Source: Clostridia bacterium (lineage in GTDB: Bacteria; Bacillota; Clostridia; Christensenellales; Aristaeellaceae). Taken from it: a stretch of 64,000 nt of DNA. This document shows positions 1 to 7,370 of this stretch, piece after piece. Under the pieces are notes generated by a model. The model worked only from the letters and a program-made list of their open reading frames with translations, searched no databases and was not told the DNA's origin. The translations under genes were made by a program, and so were the position numbers. Position 1 is the first letter of the stretch. Every line of letters begins with the position of its first letter. The stretch is from contig JAFUDS010000007.1 in the NCBI GenBank assembly GCA_017464305.1, forward strand, positions 1 to 64,000, given 5' to 3'.

Positions 1-195
1 GGTGTTGATGGTAATTCCACGGGCCTTTTCTTCGGGGGCCTTGTCGATTTCATCATAGCGCATGGCCTGGGCTTCGCCCTTGGTGGCCAGGGTCATGGTG
101 ATCGCGGCGGTCAGCGTGGTCTTGCCATGGTCAACGTGACCAATCGTGCCAATGTTAACATGGGGTTTAGTCCGCTCATACTTTCCTTTAGCCAT
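1..195 (-). CDS. tuf: Elongation factor Tu, N-terminal part (runs off the window)
   Basis: EF-Tu is the GTPase that delivers aminoacyl-tRNA to the ribosome in the cytoplasm. The visible 65 residues begin [28 protein letters not shown]. They contain the G1 P-loop GHVDHGKT at about residues 19-26 and end in the switch I region near ARGITI. The start codon at 193-195 has a strong AAGGAGGAG-type ribosome binding site at 201-210. The rest of the gene lies beyond position 1. It sits 68 bases downstream of a tRNA-Gly gene and is probably co-transcribed with it, an arrangement known for tRNA-tuf operons. The family assignment is secure. Confidence 0.97.
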   Translation of the reverse strand, partial: MAKGKYERTKPHVNIGTIGHVDHGKTTLTAAITMTLATKGEAQAMRYDEIDKAPEEKARGITINT

Positions 196-263
196 TGGAA
201 TCTCCTCCTTAAATGTCTCGCTCAAAAGCGAAAAGATGTGCTTCCGAGCCGTTGATGCGGTAA

Positions 264-337
264 TGGAGCAGGTGATGGGAATCGAACCCACGTGACCAGC
301 TTGGGAAGCTGGAGCTCTGCCATTGAGCTACACCTGC
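264..337 (-). tRNA. tRNA-Gly (CCC anticodon)
   Basis: The minus strand folds as a full cloverleaf. The acceptor stem is GCAGGTG/CACCTGC, the D stem GCTC/GAGC, and the anticodon stem CCAGC/GCTGG. The seven-base loop TTCCCAA places CCC at positions 34-36, and the T arm contains GGTTCGATTCC. The discriminator base and CCA end (TCCA) are encoded. It reads GGG glycine codons and lies just upstream of tuf. Confidence 0.95.
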
Positions 338-380
338 ATAATCCGCATCACAAGCCCCTGAAGACTTGCGAACAAAATGT

Positions 381-409
381 ATTTTATCCGCTTTTCTCTC
401 CCCTGTCAA
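381..409 (-). promoter_or_regulatory. Promoter of the tRNA-Gly-tuf unit
   Basis: On the minus strand TTGACA (404-409) is followed, after exactly 17 bases, by TAAAAT (381-386). This is about 44 bases upstream of the tRNA 5' end, so it would drive tRNA-Gly and then tuf. The match to the housekeeping sigma consensus is near perfect. Confidence 0.8.
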
Positions 410-558
410 GCCCTTTTCAATACACTGGAAAAACAATTTTCCGACAAATGGATTCTCTTCGCCAACGCGAGCCCCCTTGCCAAGGGACAGGATCCCATTT
501 TGTCAACCCTGCCCCTTTGCAAGGGTTTTTCGCTCCGCTGACTATCATCCATCTTCTC

Positions 559-3303
559 TTATGCCTTGACCCTGGCGCCCTCCGGCAATTTTTTCGGTGC
601 CTCCTGGGGCTTTTTCTGTTCCCGAATGACGATTTCTCCGCCCCGGACCCCCAGCCGGATGGGCTCGCCCAGGCGCACCTTCCCTTCCAGCAAGGCTTCG
701 GACAGGGTGTCCTCCACCGTCCGCTGAATCAGCCGCCGCAGGGGCCGGGCGCCGAATTTGGGATCATAGCCCTCCTTCGCCAGCTTCTCCCGCACCGGCT
801 TATCCCAGGTCAGCTTGATGTCCCGCTCGGCCAGCCTTTCAGCCACCTGGCGCAGCATCAGCTCCGTAATCTGCAGGATATCCTCCTCCGCCAGGGCGTG
901 GAAGACGATCAACTCATCCACCCGGTTGATGAATTCCGGCCGGAACAGGTCCTTCACTTCCTTCATCACCGCATCCTTCATGGCCTCATAGTCCTTCAGG
1001 CTGCGGGGCCCTTCCGCCCCGAAGCCCATGGCCTTGTGGCTGGCGATGGAATGAGCCCCGGCGTTGGAGGTCATGACCACGATGGTGTTCTGGAAGGAAA
1101 CCACCCGCCCGGTGTTGTCCGTCAGCCGGCCATCCTCCAGAATCTGCAGCAAAATATTGAATACATCCGGGTGGGCCTTTTCCACCTCGTCCAGCAGCAC
1201 CACGCTATAGGGCTTCCGGCGGACCGCCTCCGTCAGCTGGCCGCCCTCCTCATAGCCCACATATCCGGGGGGCGAACCCACCAGCCGGGATACCGTGTGT
1301 TTTTCCATATATTCGCTCATGTCCAGCCGGATCACCGCGTCCTCGTCCCCGAACATGGCCTCCCCCAGGGCGCGGCACAGCTCGGTCTTGCCCACGCCGG
1401 TAGGCCCCAGGAAAATGAAGCTGCCGATGGGCCGCTTCGGATCCTTCAAGCCCGCCCGGGCCCGGCGAATGGCCCGAGCTACGGCGGAGATGGCCTCCTC
1501 CTGGCCCACCAGTCGCTGATGCAGGGTCTTTTCCAGCTTCATCAGGCGATGGGCTTCCTTCTCGGTCATCTTCTGCACGGGGATCCCCGTCCACAGGGAC
1601 ACCACCTGGGCGATGTCCTCCTCCGTCACCACATCCTTCGCCGTGGTCTGGCTCTTATTCCAGGCGTTGCGCTTCTTTTGAATCTCCCGGGTCAGGCTCT
1701 GCTCCTGATCCCGCAAGGAAGCCGCCTTTTCGAAATCCTGATGGGCGATGGCTTCCTTTTTCTCGATCTGGACGGCTTCCAGCTTCTTTTCCTGCTCCCG
1801 CACATCCGGCGGGGTGGTACAAGCCTGAATGCGAACCCGGCTGGCCGCCTCGTCCATCAGGTCCACCGCCTTGTCCGGCAGGAACCGATCGGAAATATAC
1901 CGATCGCTCAGCTTCACCGCCGCCGCCAGGGCCTCGTCCGTAATGCGAACCTTGTGGTGGGCCTCATAGCGATCCCGCAGGCCGTAAAGGATGCTCAGGG
2001 CCTCCTCCGCCGTGGGCTCGCCCACCGTCACCGGCTGGAACCGGCGCTCCAGGGCCGCGTCCTTCTCGATGTGCTTCCGGTATTCCTCCAGGGTGGTGGC
2101 GCCGATGCACTGAATCTCCCCCCGGCTCAGGGCCGGCTTCAGCATGTTGGCTGCGTCCAGGCTGCCCTCGCTGTTCCCCGCGCCGATGATGGTATGCATT
2201 TCGTCCATGAACAGCAGCACATTGCCGGCCTTTTTCAGCTCGTCCATGACGTTCTTCAGCCGCTCCTCGAATTCTCCGCGGTACTTGGTGCCCGCCACCA
2301 AGCTGCCCATATCCAGGCTCAGCACCCGCTTGCCCACCAGCATATCTGGCACATTGCCCTGCACGATCCGCTGGGCCAGCCCTTCCGCCACGGCGCTCTT
2401 GCCCACGCCGGGCTCCCCGATGAGCACGGGGTTGTTCTTCGTCCGGCGAATCAGAATCTGGATAATCCGCTGGATTTCCGCGTCCCGGCCGATGACCGGG
2501 TCCAGCTCGTTCTTCTCCGCTGCCAGGGTCAAATCCCGGCAGAACTGGTCCAGGGCCGTCTTCTGTCCGCCCCGCTCCTGGCCCCCGTTTCCGCGCTGGA
2601 ACTGGGCCATGAAGGGCATGAAGCCAGGCGCCTTCCGCTCCCCTTCGCCGGAGGCGGCGTTGTCCCGCATCTGCTGCAGAAGCTCCTCCCGTGCAGCGGA
2701 GAGGTCCACCCCCGCCTTGCGCAGCAGCGCCCCGGCCACCCCGTCGTCGCTGCCCAGCAGAGCCAGCCAGAAGTGCTCCACCGTCACATAGTTCTGTCCC
2801 AGCTTGTGGGATTCCAATACGCTGGTTTCCAGCAGCTTTTTCGCCCGGGGGCTCAGCTCAATCCGGGTCCCCTGATCCGCCAGATCCTCCTCGCTCAGCC
2901 GCTCCCGAATTTCCTCCACAGCGCTGTCAAAGCTCATGCGGCTGGAAACCGCCGCGGGCACAGAGGCATTGGTTTTCAGCAGGGCCAGCAGGATATGCTC
3001 CGTCCCCACATAGGACATCTGCAAATCTGAGGCCATCCGCTGGGCCAGCTGCAGGGTCTGCTGGGCCCGCTGGGTAAATCGTCCGAAAATGGGCATGGAA
3101 AATTCCTTTCTGTCTCCCTTATTCTGTCCCGCCTGCAGGGCCCCCAGCACCGTGCTCAGAAAGCTGCGCAGGTTTCCCTTCATCAGGTCGGCATTCATGC
3201 GGCTCATACAGTCCGCGCAAAGGCGGCGGGTCCTGGTTTCCTCCCCCGACACCACCGAGATGGTAAAGTTCGCTTCGTTGTTATGGCATTGCTCGCACAG
3301 CAC
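559..3303 (-). CDS. clpC: ClpC-type AAA+ unfoldase with an N-terminal McsA-like zinc finger
   Basis: This is a 914-residue ClpC/Hsp100 ATPase that unfolds proteins for ClpP. Residues 1-35 are unlike normal ClpC. They carry C3-x2-C6 and C29-x2-C32, the pattern of the first zinc finger of McsA. From M70 (MPIFGRFTQRAQQ) the chain is ordinary ClpC: Clp_N repeats (about 72-215), AAA1 with Walker A GEPGVGKS, a UVR-like middle segment (EKKEAIAHQDFEKAASLRD), AAA2 with GPTGVGKTE, and a D2-small C-terminus. The first start is GTG at 3303 with AGAGGAG upstream. M70 (codon 3094-3096) also has its own AAAGGA site. It lies 16 bases after ctsR. No separate mcsA or mcsB (arginine kinase) gene is present here, so the fused finger may be what remains of that operon. 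A short and a long protein are both possible. Confidence 0.93.
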   Translation of the reverse strand: MLCEQCHNNEANFTISVVSGEETRTRRLCADCMSRMNADLMKGNLRSFLSTVLGALQAGQNKGDRKEFSMPIFGRFTQRAQQTLQLAQRMASDLQMSYVGTEHILLALLKTNASVPAAVSSRMSFDSAVEEIRERLSEEDLADQGTRIELSPRAKKLLETSVLESHKLGQNYVTVEHFWLALLGSDDGVAGALLRKAGVDLSAAREELLQQMRDNAASGEGERKAPGFMPFMAQFQRGNGGQERGGQKTALDQFCRDLTLAAEKNELDPVIGRDAEIQRIIQILIRRTKNNPVLIGEPGVGKSAVAEGLAQRIVQGNVPDMLVGKRVLSLDMGSLVAGTKYRGEFEERLKNVMDELKKAGNVLLFMDEMHTIIGAGNSEGSLDAANMLKPALSRGEIQCIGATTLEEYRKHIEKDAALERRFQPVTVGEPTAEEALSILYGLRDRYEAHHKVRITDEALAAAVKLSDRYISDRFLPDKAVDLMDEAASRVRIQACTTPPDVREQEKKLEAVQIEKKEAIAHQDFEKAASLRDQEQSLTREIQKKRNAWNKSQTTAKDVVTEEDIAQVVSLWTGIPVQKMTEKEAHRLMKLEKTLHQRLVGQEEAISAVARAIRRARAGLKDPKRPIGSFIFLGPTGVGKTELCRALGEAMFGDEDAVIRLDMSEYMEKHTVSRLVGSPPGYVGYEEGGQLTEAVRRKPYSVVLLDEVEKAHPDVFNILLQILEDGRLTDNTGRVVSFQNTIVVMTSNAGAHSIASHKAMGFGAEGPRSLKDYEAMKDAVMKEVKDLFRPEFINRVDELIVFHALAEEDILQITELMLRQVAERLAERDIKLTWDKPVREKLAKEGYDPKFGARPLRRLIQRTVEDTLSEALLEGKVRLGEPIRLGVRGGEIVIREQKKPQEAPKKLPEGARVKA

Positions 3304-3319
3304 GGCGCGTCTCCTCTCT

Positions 3320-3790
3320 CTATTTCTGTTCTTTATTGGCCAGGGCCAAGATCATGGATTTCAGCATGCGAGCCCGCAGGGCGTTCTTGATCTCCGGGCT
3401 CAGGGGCACCGCCAGGGCCTTGCCGCTGAGGGCTGCGGCCATCAGGGAGGCTTCGTCCCCCGTGGCCATGCCGCTGTCCCGCAGATGGGCGATGATCCGC
3501 AGGGCCTCCTCCTCGCTGAGGCTGTCGCCGATGCGGTCCCGCACCAGGTAGGCCATCTTCTGGGGCCCGGTTTCTACCACCCGAACGATGCGGATATATC
3601 CCCCGCCGCCCCGGCGGCTCTCCGTCAGATATCCCTGGGAGGGGGAAAAACGGGTGGCCAGGACATAATTAATCTGGCTGGGGGCGCAGCCAAAATATTC
3701 CGCCAGCTCGTTGCGCTTGAGCTCCACCTCGGGGCTGTCCTCCCCCAGCATCTCTTTAATAAACTGCTCAATGGAATCGCTGATTCTCAT
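3320..3790 (-). CDS. ctsR: CtsR, heat-shock repressor of clp genes
   Basis: CtsR is the Firmicute dimeric winged-helix repressor of class III heat-shock genes. The 156-residue protein has the typical start (MRISDSIEQFIKEML), the helix-turn-helix LAEYFGCAPSQINYVLATRF (about residues 29-48), and the glycine-rich wing tip RRGGGGYIRI (about 59-68) that inserts into the operator minor groove and senses heat. The length matches the family. It is first in an operon with clpC, 16 bases apart, and a CtsR operator precedes it, which indicates autoregulation. The usual mcsA and mcsB genes between ctsR and clpC are missing. Confidence 0.96.
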   Translation of the reverse strand: MRISDSIEQFIKEMLGEDSPEVELKRNELAEYFGCAPSQINYVLATRFSPSQGYLTESRRGGGGYIRIVRVVETGPQKMAYLVRDRIGDSLSEEEALRIIAHLRDSGMATGDEASLMAAALSGKALAVPLSPEIKNALRARMLKSMILALANKEQK

Positions 3791-3818
3791 GCTCCACGCT
3801 TCCTTTCGTCAAAAAGTG

Positions 3819-3835
3819 ATTGACTATCTTTGACT
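3819..3835 (-). promoter_or_regulatory. CtsR operator
   Basis: The minus strand reads AGTCAAAGATAGTCAAT, a tandem direct heptad matching the published CtsR box (RGTCAAANANRGTCAAA) at all but the last base. It lies immediately downstream of the -10 of the ctsR promoter, where bound repressor would block transcription. Confidence 0.88.
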
Positions 3836-3840
3836 TTGTT

Positions 3841-3869
3841 ATCTTATCATACTTTTTTCGCTTTTGCAA
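3841..3869 (-). promoter_or_regulatory. Promoter of the ctsR-clpC operon
   Basis: On the minus strand TTGCAA (3864-3869) and TAAGAT (3841-3846) are separated by 17 bases. The CtsR operator follows directly. An overlapping TATGAT three bases further upstream is an alternative -10. Confidence 0.6.
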
Positions 3870-3921
3870 CCTCTGCGAAAAGGAATCGTGGAATCCATCG
3901 GCAGTTTCTCCGATCAGGGTC

Positions 3922-3946
3922 AAAAAAAGCGCCTTTTCAGGCGCTT
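3922..3946 (-). terminator. Rho-independent terminator of the fused ABC transporter gene
   Basis: On the minus strand GCGCC-loop-GGCGC is followed by seven T residues. The stem overlaps the TAA stop codon at 3945-3947, so transcription ends directly after the gene. Confidence 0.8.
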
Positions 3947-6734
3947 ATTCGCTGCGAAGGGCCTCCACCGGATCCTGCTTCGCGGCCTTCCGAGCCGGGA
4001 TAAACCCGCCCAGGAGCGTCAGCAGAATGCATAGCAAGATCAGGATGCCTCCCGCTCCCGCCGGCAGGAAGGCCCGGACACCCTCCTGGTCCGTCAGGGC
4101 ATGAATCACGTAATTGATAGGAATCTGCAGCAGCAGGGTCAGCCCGATGCCGAAGGCCCCCGCCAGCAGGCCGATGATAAAGGTTTCCGCGTTGAACACC
4201 TGAATCACGTTCCGCTTGGAAGCCCCCATGGCCCGCAGGATGCCGATCTCCTTCCGCCGCTCCAGCACGGAGATGTAGGTAATGATGCCAATCATGATGG
4301 AGGACACCACCAGCGACACCGCCACAAAGGCGATCAGCACATAGGTAATGACGTCGATAATCGTCGTTACAGAGGACATCAGCGCCCCCACGTAGTCCGT
4401 GTAGGCGATGGCCTTCTCCGGATAGCCATTCTCCTTCATCACCTGGTTATAGGCCTCCAGCAGGCGGATCACCTCATACTTGCTTTCATAATCCTTGGGA
4501 TAGAAGGTGATCATAATGGGCTTTTCACCCTCCGCGTAGCCGAATTTCAGCAGGTTTCCCGCCAAGGTGGCGCTGCGAGCGGAAGCCCGGGAGGCAAAGT
4601 ATTCCTGCAGCCGGGCCTCCCCCATCTCCAGGGAGATGGCCTTTCCCAGCTGCGCCTCGTCGATCTGGATCAGGTCCAGCAGCAGGGGAATCCCCGCTTC
4701 CACCATGCCCCGCAGGGTTTCCGATTCCCCGGCGCGCCGGATTTCCCGGAGAATCTTCACCAGCCGGCCAGCGGTCATCCGGGTCTCCTCCGTCTCCAGG
4801 CTGTCCAGATCCTCCCATCGGAAATCCACCGCCTCCGCCAGCTGGTCCGGATGGATCTCGATCATATCCTTCAGGAAGCCAAAGCCAGTTTCCGGCGCCT
4901 CTCCAAAGGCCGCCCCGGTCAGCACGTCCTTTCCCTCCGCTGCCAGCTGCGCCCGCACCACCGGGCTCTCCGCCGCCTCGGCCATCAAGCGGGGAATCAA
5001 TCTGGCGGGGTACTCAATCCCCAGCTCCAGAATGCCGAAGGAGGTTCCCTCCTTGGGCCGGACCACGCCGGTGATCCGCATCTCCTGGCCCTTTTCCGCC
5101 AGCAGGCGCAGCATCTCCGCCTCGACCTCCTTGCCGTCGGTCCAAATGCCCAGCACCTCGTCGTAACGGAAGCGCTCATGGGCCGGCAGCAGCCGGAAGG
5201 TAATTCCAAGGAAGTCCTCCGGGGCATAGGTCCGGGTGGCGGTCAGGCTGGTGTCCACATTAGCCCCGGCCACGACCCCCTCGATCATGGCGTCCAGCTG
5301 ATCCCCATCCCGCAGGCCCATGGTGTAAAGCATGATGTCCGGAATTTTGCCGCTGCCCGTAAGCACCACCACACAGTCCGTGTCCTTCTGGGGCCAGGTT
5401 CCGGCCATCAGGTCATATTCATCTATATATAGCTCCTCGTTTTCCGGCAGAGCTCGGAAAATCTCGTTGGCACCATAATTGGAAAAGATGCCCGTCAGGC
5501 TGTCGTCCACCTGGACGCCGAAAGCGGACAGGGTTTGGTCCGGATTCACCTGGCGATAGCTGTCCTCCCGGGTCAGATAGATCTGGGGCGTGATGCCGTA
5601 GGAGTAGGTCACCCCCCGGGTGTAATCCTCCACCCCGCTGTATCCGCTGTCCAGCCACTTTTTCAAGGAGGCCAGATCGTTGGTGGCGGCGGAGGCCATG
5701 AACCCGCCCATCATCTGCTGCTCCTGGATGCTGCCGTCCTCCCCGGCGGAGGCGGCCTCCTGTCGCAGCTGGGCGAAGGCGGCCAGGCTGTCCGCCATGG
5801 AGAAGGTGGAGCTCATGATCTGCAGGGGATATTGGCTCAGGCTCTCCTGCTCCATCCGCCGAATATAGGCGTTGGCTCCGTTGGACAGGCTCAGGATCAG
5901 GGCGATGCCCACGATGCCGATGGAGGCCGCGAAGGCCACCAGGATGGTCCTTGCCTTCTTGGACCAAAGGTTAGCCAGGGAAAGGCTTAGGGAGGTCAAA
6001 TAGGACATGGAGGGCTTCCGCAGCCGCTTCCCTGCCTCCTCCGCCCGGGGCATCTCCTCGTATGGGTCGGAGTCCTTGGTAATCACGCCGTCCTTCAGCT
6101 TCACGATGCGGGTGGCGTATTTCTTGGCCAGCTTCGGGTTGTGGGTCACCATGATGACCAGATGATCCTTGGCCACTTCCTTCAGCAGCTCCATCACCTG
6201 CTTGCCCGTGTCCGTATCCAGGGCGCCGGTGGGCTCGTCCGCCAGCAGAATGGCAGGCCGGTTCACTAAGGCCCGGGCGATGGCCACCCGCTGCATCTGG
6301 CCGCCGGAAAGCTGAGCTGGTTTCTTCTGCGCCTGCTCCTTCAGCCCCACCCGGTCCAGGGCCTCCAGGGCCCGGCTTCTCCGCTCCTCCCGGCTAACCC
6401 CGTTCAGGGTCAGGGCCAGCTCCACGTTGGCCAGCAGCGTCTGATGGGGAATCAGGTTGTAGCTCTGGAAGATGAAGCCCACCGTGTGGTTCCGATAGGT
6501 GTCCCAGTCCCGGTCGCTGTATTTCTTCGTGGATACGCCCCGGATCAGCAGATCGCCGCTGTCGTATCGATCCAGCCCGCCGATCATGTTCAGCAGCGTC
6601 GTCTTCCCGGAACCGGAGGGCCCCAGAATCGCCACGAACTCATTCTCGCGGAAGGACACAGAAACCCCGTCCAGCGCTTTCTGGACCAGGGTTCCGGTGC
6701 GATATTCCTTTCTCAGGTTCTGAATTGTCAGCAT
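3945..6734 (-). CDS. MacB/LolD-like ABC transporter, ATPase fused to FtsX-type permease
   Basis: This 929-residue protein carries a whole transporter half in one chain. Residues 1-225 are an ABC ATPase with Walker [10 protein letters not shown] (about 39-47), signature LSGGQ (about 142-146) and Walker B ILLADEPT, of the MacB/LolD class. A membrane helix follows at about 262-285 ([22 protein letters not shown]). Next is a large extracytoplasmic region of about 480 residues. Three C-terminal helices of the FtsX fold (about 780-925) contain the family-typical [16 protein letters not shown]. Members export peptides or lipoproteins, or act mechanically on envelope partners instead of transporting bulk substrate. 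No partner gene or two-component system is adjacent, so the substrate is unknown. The gene appears monocistronic, closed by its own terminator. Confidence 0.9.
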   Translation of the reverse strand: MLTIQNLRKEYRTGTLVQKALDGVSVSFRENEFVAILGPSGSGKTTLLNMIGGLDRYDSGDLLIRGVSTKKYSDRDWDTYRNHTVGFIFQSYNLIPHQTLLANVELALTLNGVSREERRSRALEALDRVGLKEQAQKKPAQLSGGQMQRVAIARALVNRPAILLADEPTGALDTDTGKQVMELLKEVAKDHLVIMVTHNPKLAKKYATRIVKLKDGVITKDSDPYEEMPRAEEAGKRLRKPSMSYLTSLSLSLANLWSKKARTILVAFAASIGIVGIALILSLSNGANAYIRRMEQESLSQYPLQIMSSTFSMADSLAAFAQLRQEAASAGEDGSIQEQQMMGGFMASAATNDLASLKKWLDSGYSGVEDYTRGVTYSYGITPQIYLTREDSYRQVNPDQTLSAFGVQVDDSLTGIFSNYGANEIFRALPENEELYIDEYDLMAGTWPQKDTDCVVVLTGSGKIPDIMLYTMGLRDGDQLDAMIEGVVAGANVDTSLTATRTYAPEDFLGITFRLLPAHERFRYDEVLGIWTDGKEVEAEMLRLLAEKGQEMRITGVVRPKEGTSFGILELGIEYPARLIPRLMAEAAESPVVRAQLAAEGKDVLTGAAFGEAPETGFGFLKDMIEIHPDQLAEAVDFRWEDLDSLETEETRMTAGRLVKILREIRRAGESETLRGMVEAGIPLLLDLIQIDEAQLGKAISLEMGEARLQEYFASRASARSATLAGNLLKFGYAEGEKPIMITFYPKDYESKYEVIRLLEAYNQVMKENGYPEKAIAYTDYVGALMSSVTTIIDVITYVLIAFVAVSLVVSSIMIGIITYISVLERRKEIGILRAMGASKRNVIQVFNAETFIIGLLAGAFGIGLTLLLQIPINYVIHALTDQEGVRAFLPAGAGGILILLCILLTLLGGFIPARKAAKQDPVEALRSE

Positions 6735-6753
6735 ACTGTCTCCTGATAAAGAA

Positions 6754-6774
6754 GGCGCCCGAGATCGGGGCGCC
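6754..6774 (-). terminator. Hairpin downstream of the small secreted protein gene
   Basis: On the minus strand GGGCGCC-loop-GGCGCCC is followed by TTCTTTATC. It lies between the 127-residue secreted protein gene and the ABC transporter gene, and probably terminates the former. The T tract is imperfect. Confidence 0.5.
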
Positions 6775-6793
6775 CGTCAAAATAGGTCACACA

Positions 6794-6943
6794 ATAATGC
6801 GAAGGGATGTTTCACTCCGGGGCCCTTGGAAGACGTCGGCACTTAGCGGGTGACGAGGGCTTGCCCGAAGTCAGCCACTTTGTGCCGCTACGTCTGGAAC
6901 GGAGCGAGAGCGTGCCCCGGAGGGGAACTCCCGCGCGCATTAT
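6794..6943. repeat. Palindromic MITE-like element, copy 1 (about 150 bp)
   Basis: The element is bounded by a perfect 8-base terminal inverted repeat, ATAATGCG...CGCATTAT. The outer 28 bases of each end are inverted repeats at 21 positions. An inner stem is visible (AGACGT-CGGCAC against GTGCCG-CTACGTCT), so the whole unit can fold into one long hairpin. Its right end overlaps the stop codon of the 127-residue gene (6940-6942). The outer ends match a second element at 9878-10068, while the cores differ. It encodes no convincing protein. Confidence 0.75.
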
Positions 6944-7323
6944 CCATTCACAGGTTCATCGGGGCCGGGCTTCTCTTCCTCTTCCACAGTTTCGGGGGCC
7001 TCTTCCGTTTCCACCTCCTCGGCGCCGAACTTTTCCTCCACCCGATCCTTAGCGTCCTCATAGACCTTGTTCAGATCCTTCAAGGTCTCCTCCGCCACGT
7101 CCTGAACATCCTGGATGAACTGCTCCGCTTCCTGCACCCGCTCATCGTTCCGGATCTCGTCCGTGATCTCGTCCACAATGGCGGCGCCTTCGTCCACGAT
7201 GGTGTCAATGTGCTCCTGCACCCGGTTGCGCAGTTCCTCATCCGACTTTTGGGACTCCGTCGTGGTTCCCGCGCCCAGATTGAAGGCAAAAATCAGACTC
7301 AATATCCATGCCAGAAACTTCAT
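6940..7323 (-). CDS. Small secreted acidic coiled-coil protein, function unknown
   Basis: I do not recognise this 127-residue protein. An N-terminal signal peptide (MKFLAWILSLIFAFNLGAG) is followed by a long, highly charged helical stretch rich in Glu, Asp, Val and Ile with heptad-like spacing (about 28-100), then a Glu/Pro-rich tail (about 101-127). This suggests an exported helical or coiled-coil protein. The start has a good AAGGAG site, and a promoter overlaps the end of the upstream helicase gene. Its stop codon is formed within the terminal repeat of the palindromic element, so the C-terminus may have been reshaped by insertion of that element. Confidence 0.7.
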   Translation of the reverse strand: MKFLAWILSLIFAFNLGAGTTTESQKSDEELRNRVQEHIDTIVDEGAAIVDEITDEIRNDERVQEAEQFIQDVQDVAEETLKDLNKVYEDAKDRVEEKFGAEEVETEEAPETVEEEEKPGPDEPVNG

Positions 7324-7370
7324 TTCTCTTTCACTCCTTTTCTGTTCCTTCCGCGGTCTCGCCGCGAAAA

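Noticed and set aside
292-3030. Long open frame of 912 codons on the plus strand opposite clpC
   Set aside because: It is a mirror of the GC-rich clpC gene. Its product is low-complexity, rich in His, Leu, Gly and Gln, with no domain or ribosome binding site. Similar antisense frames occur opposite most of the real genes here.
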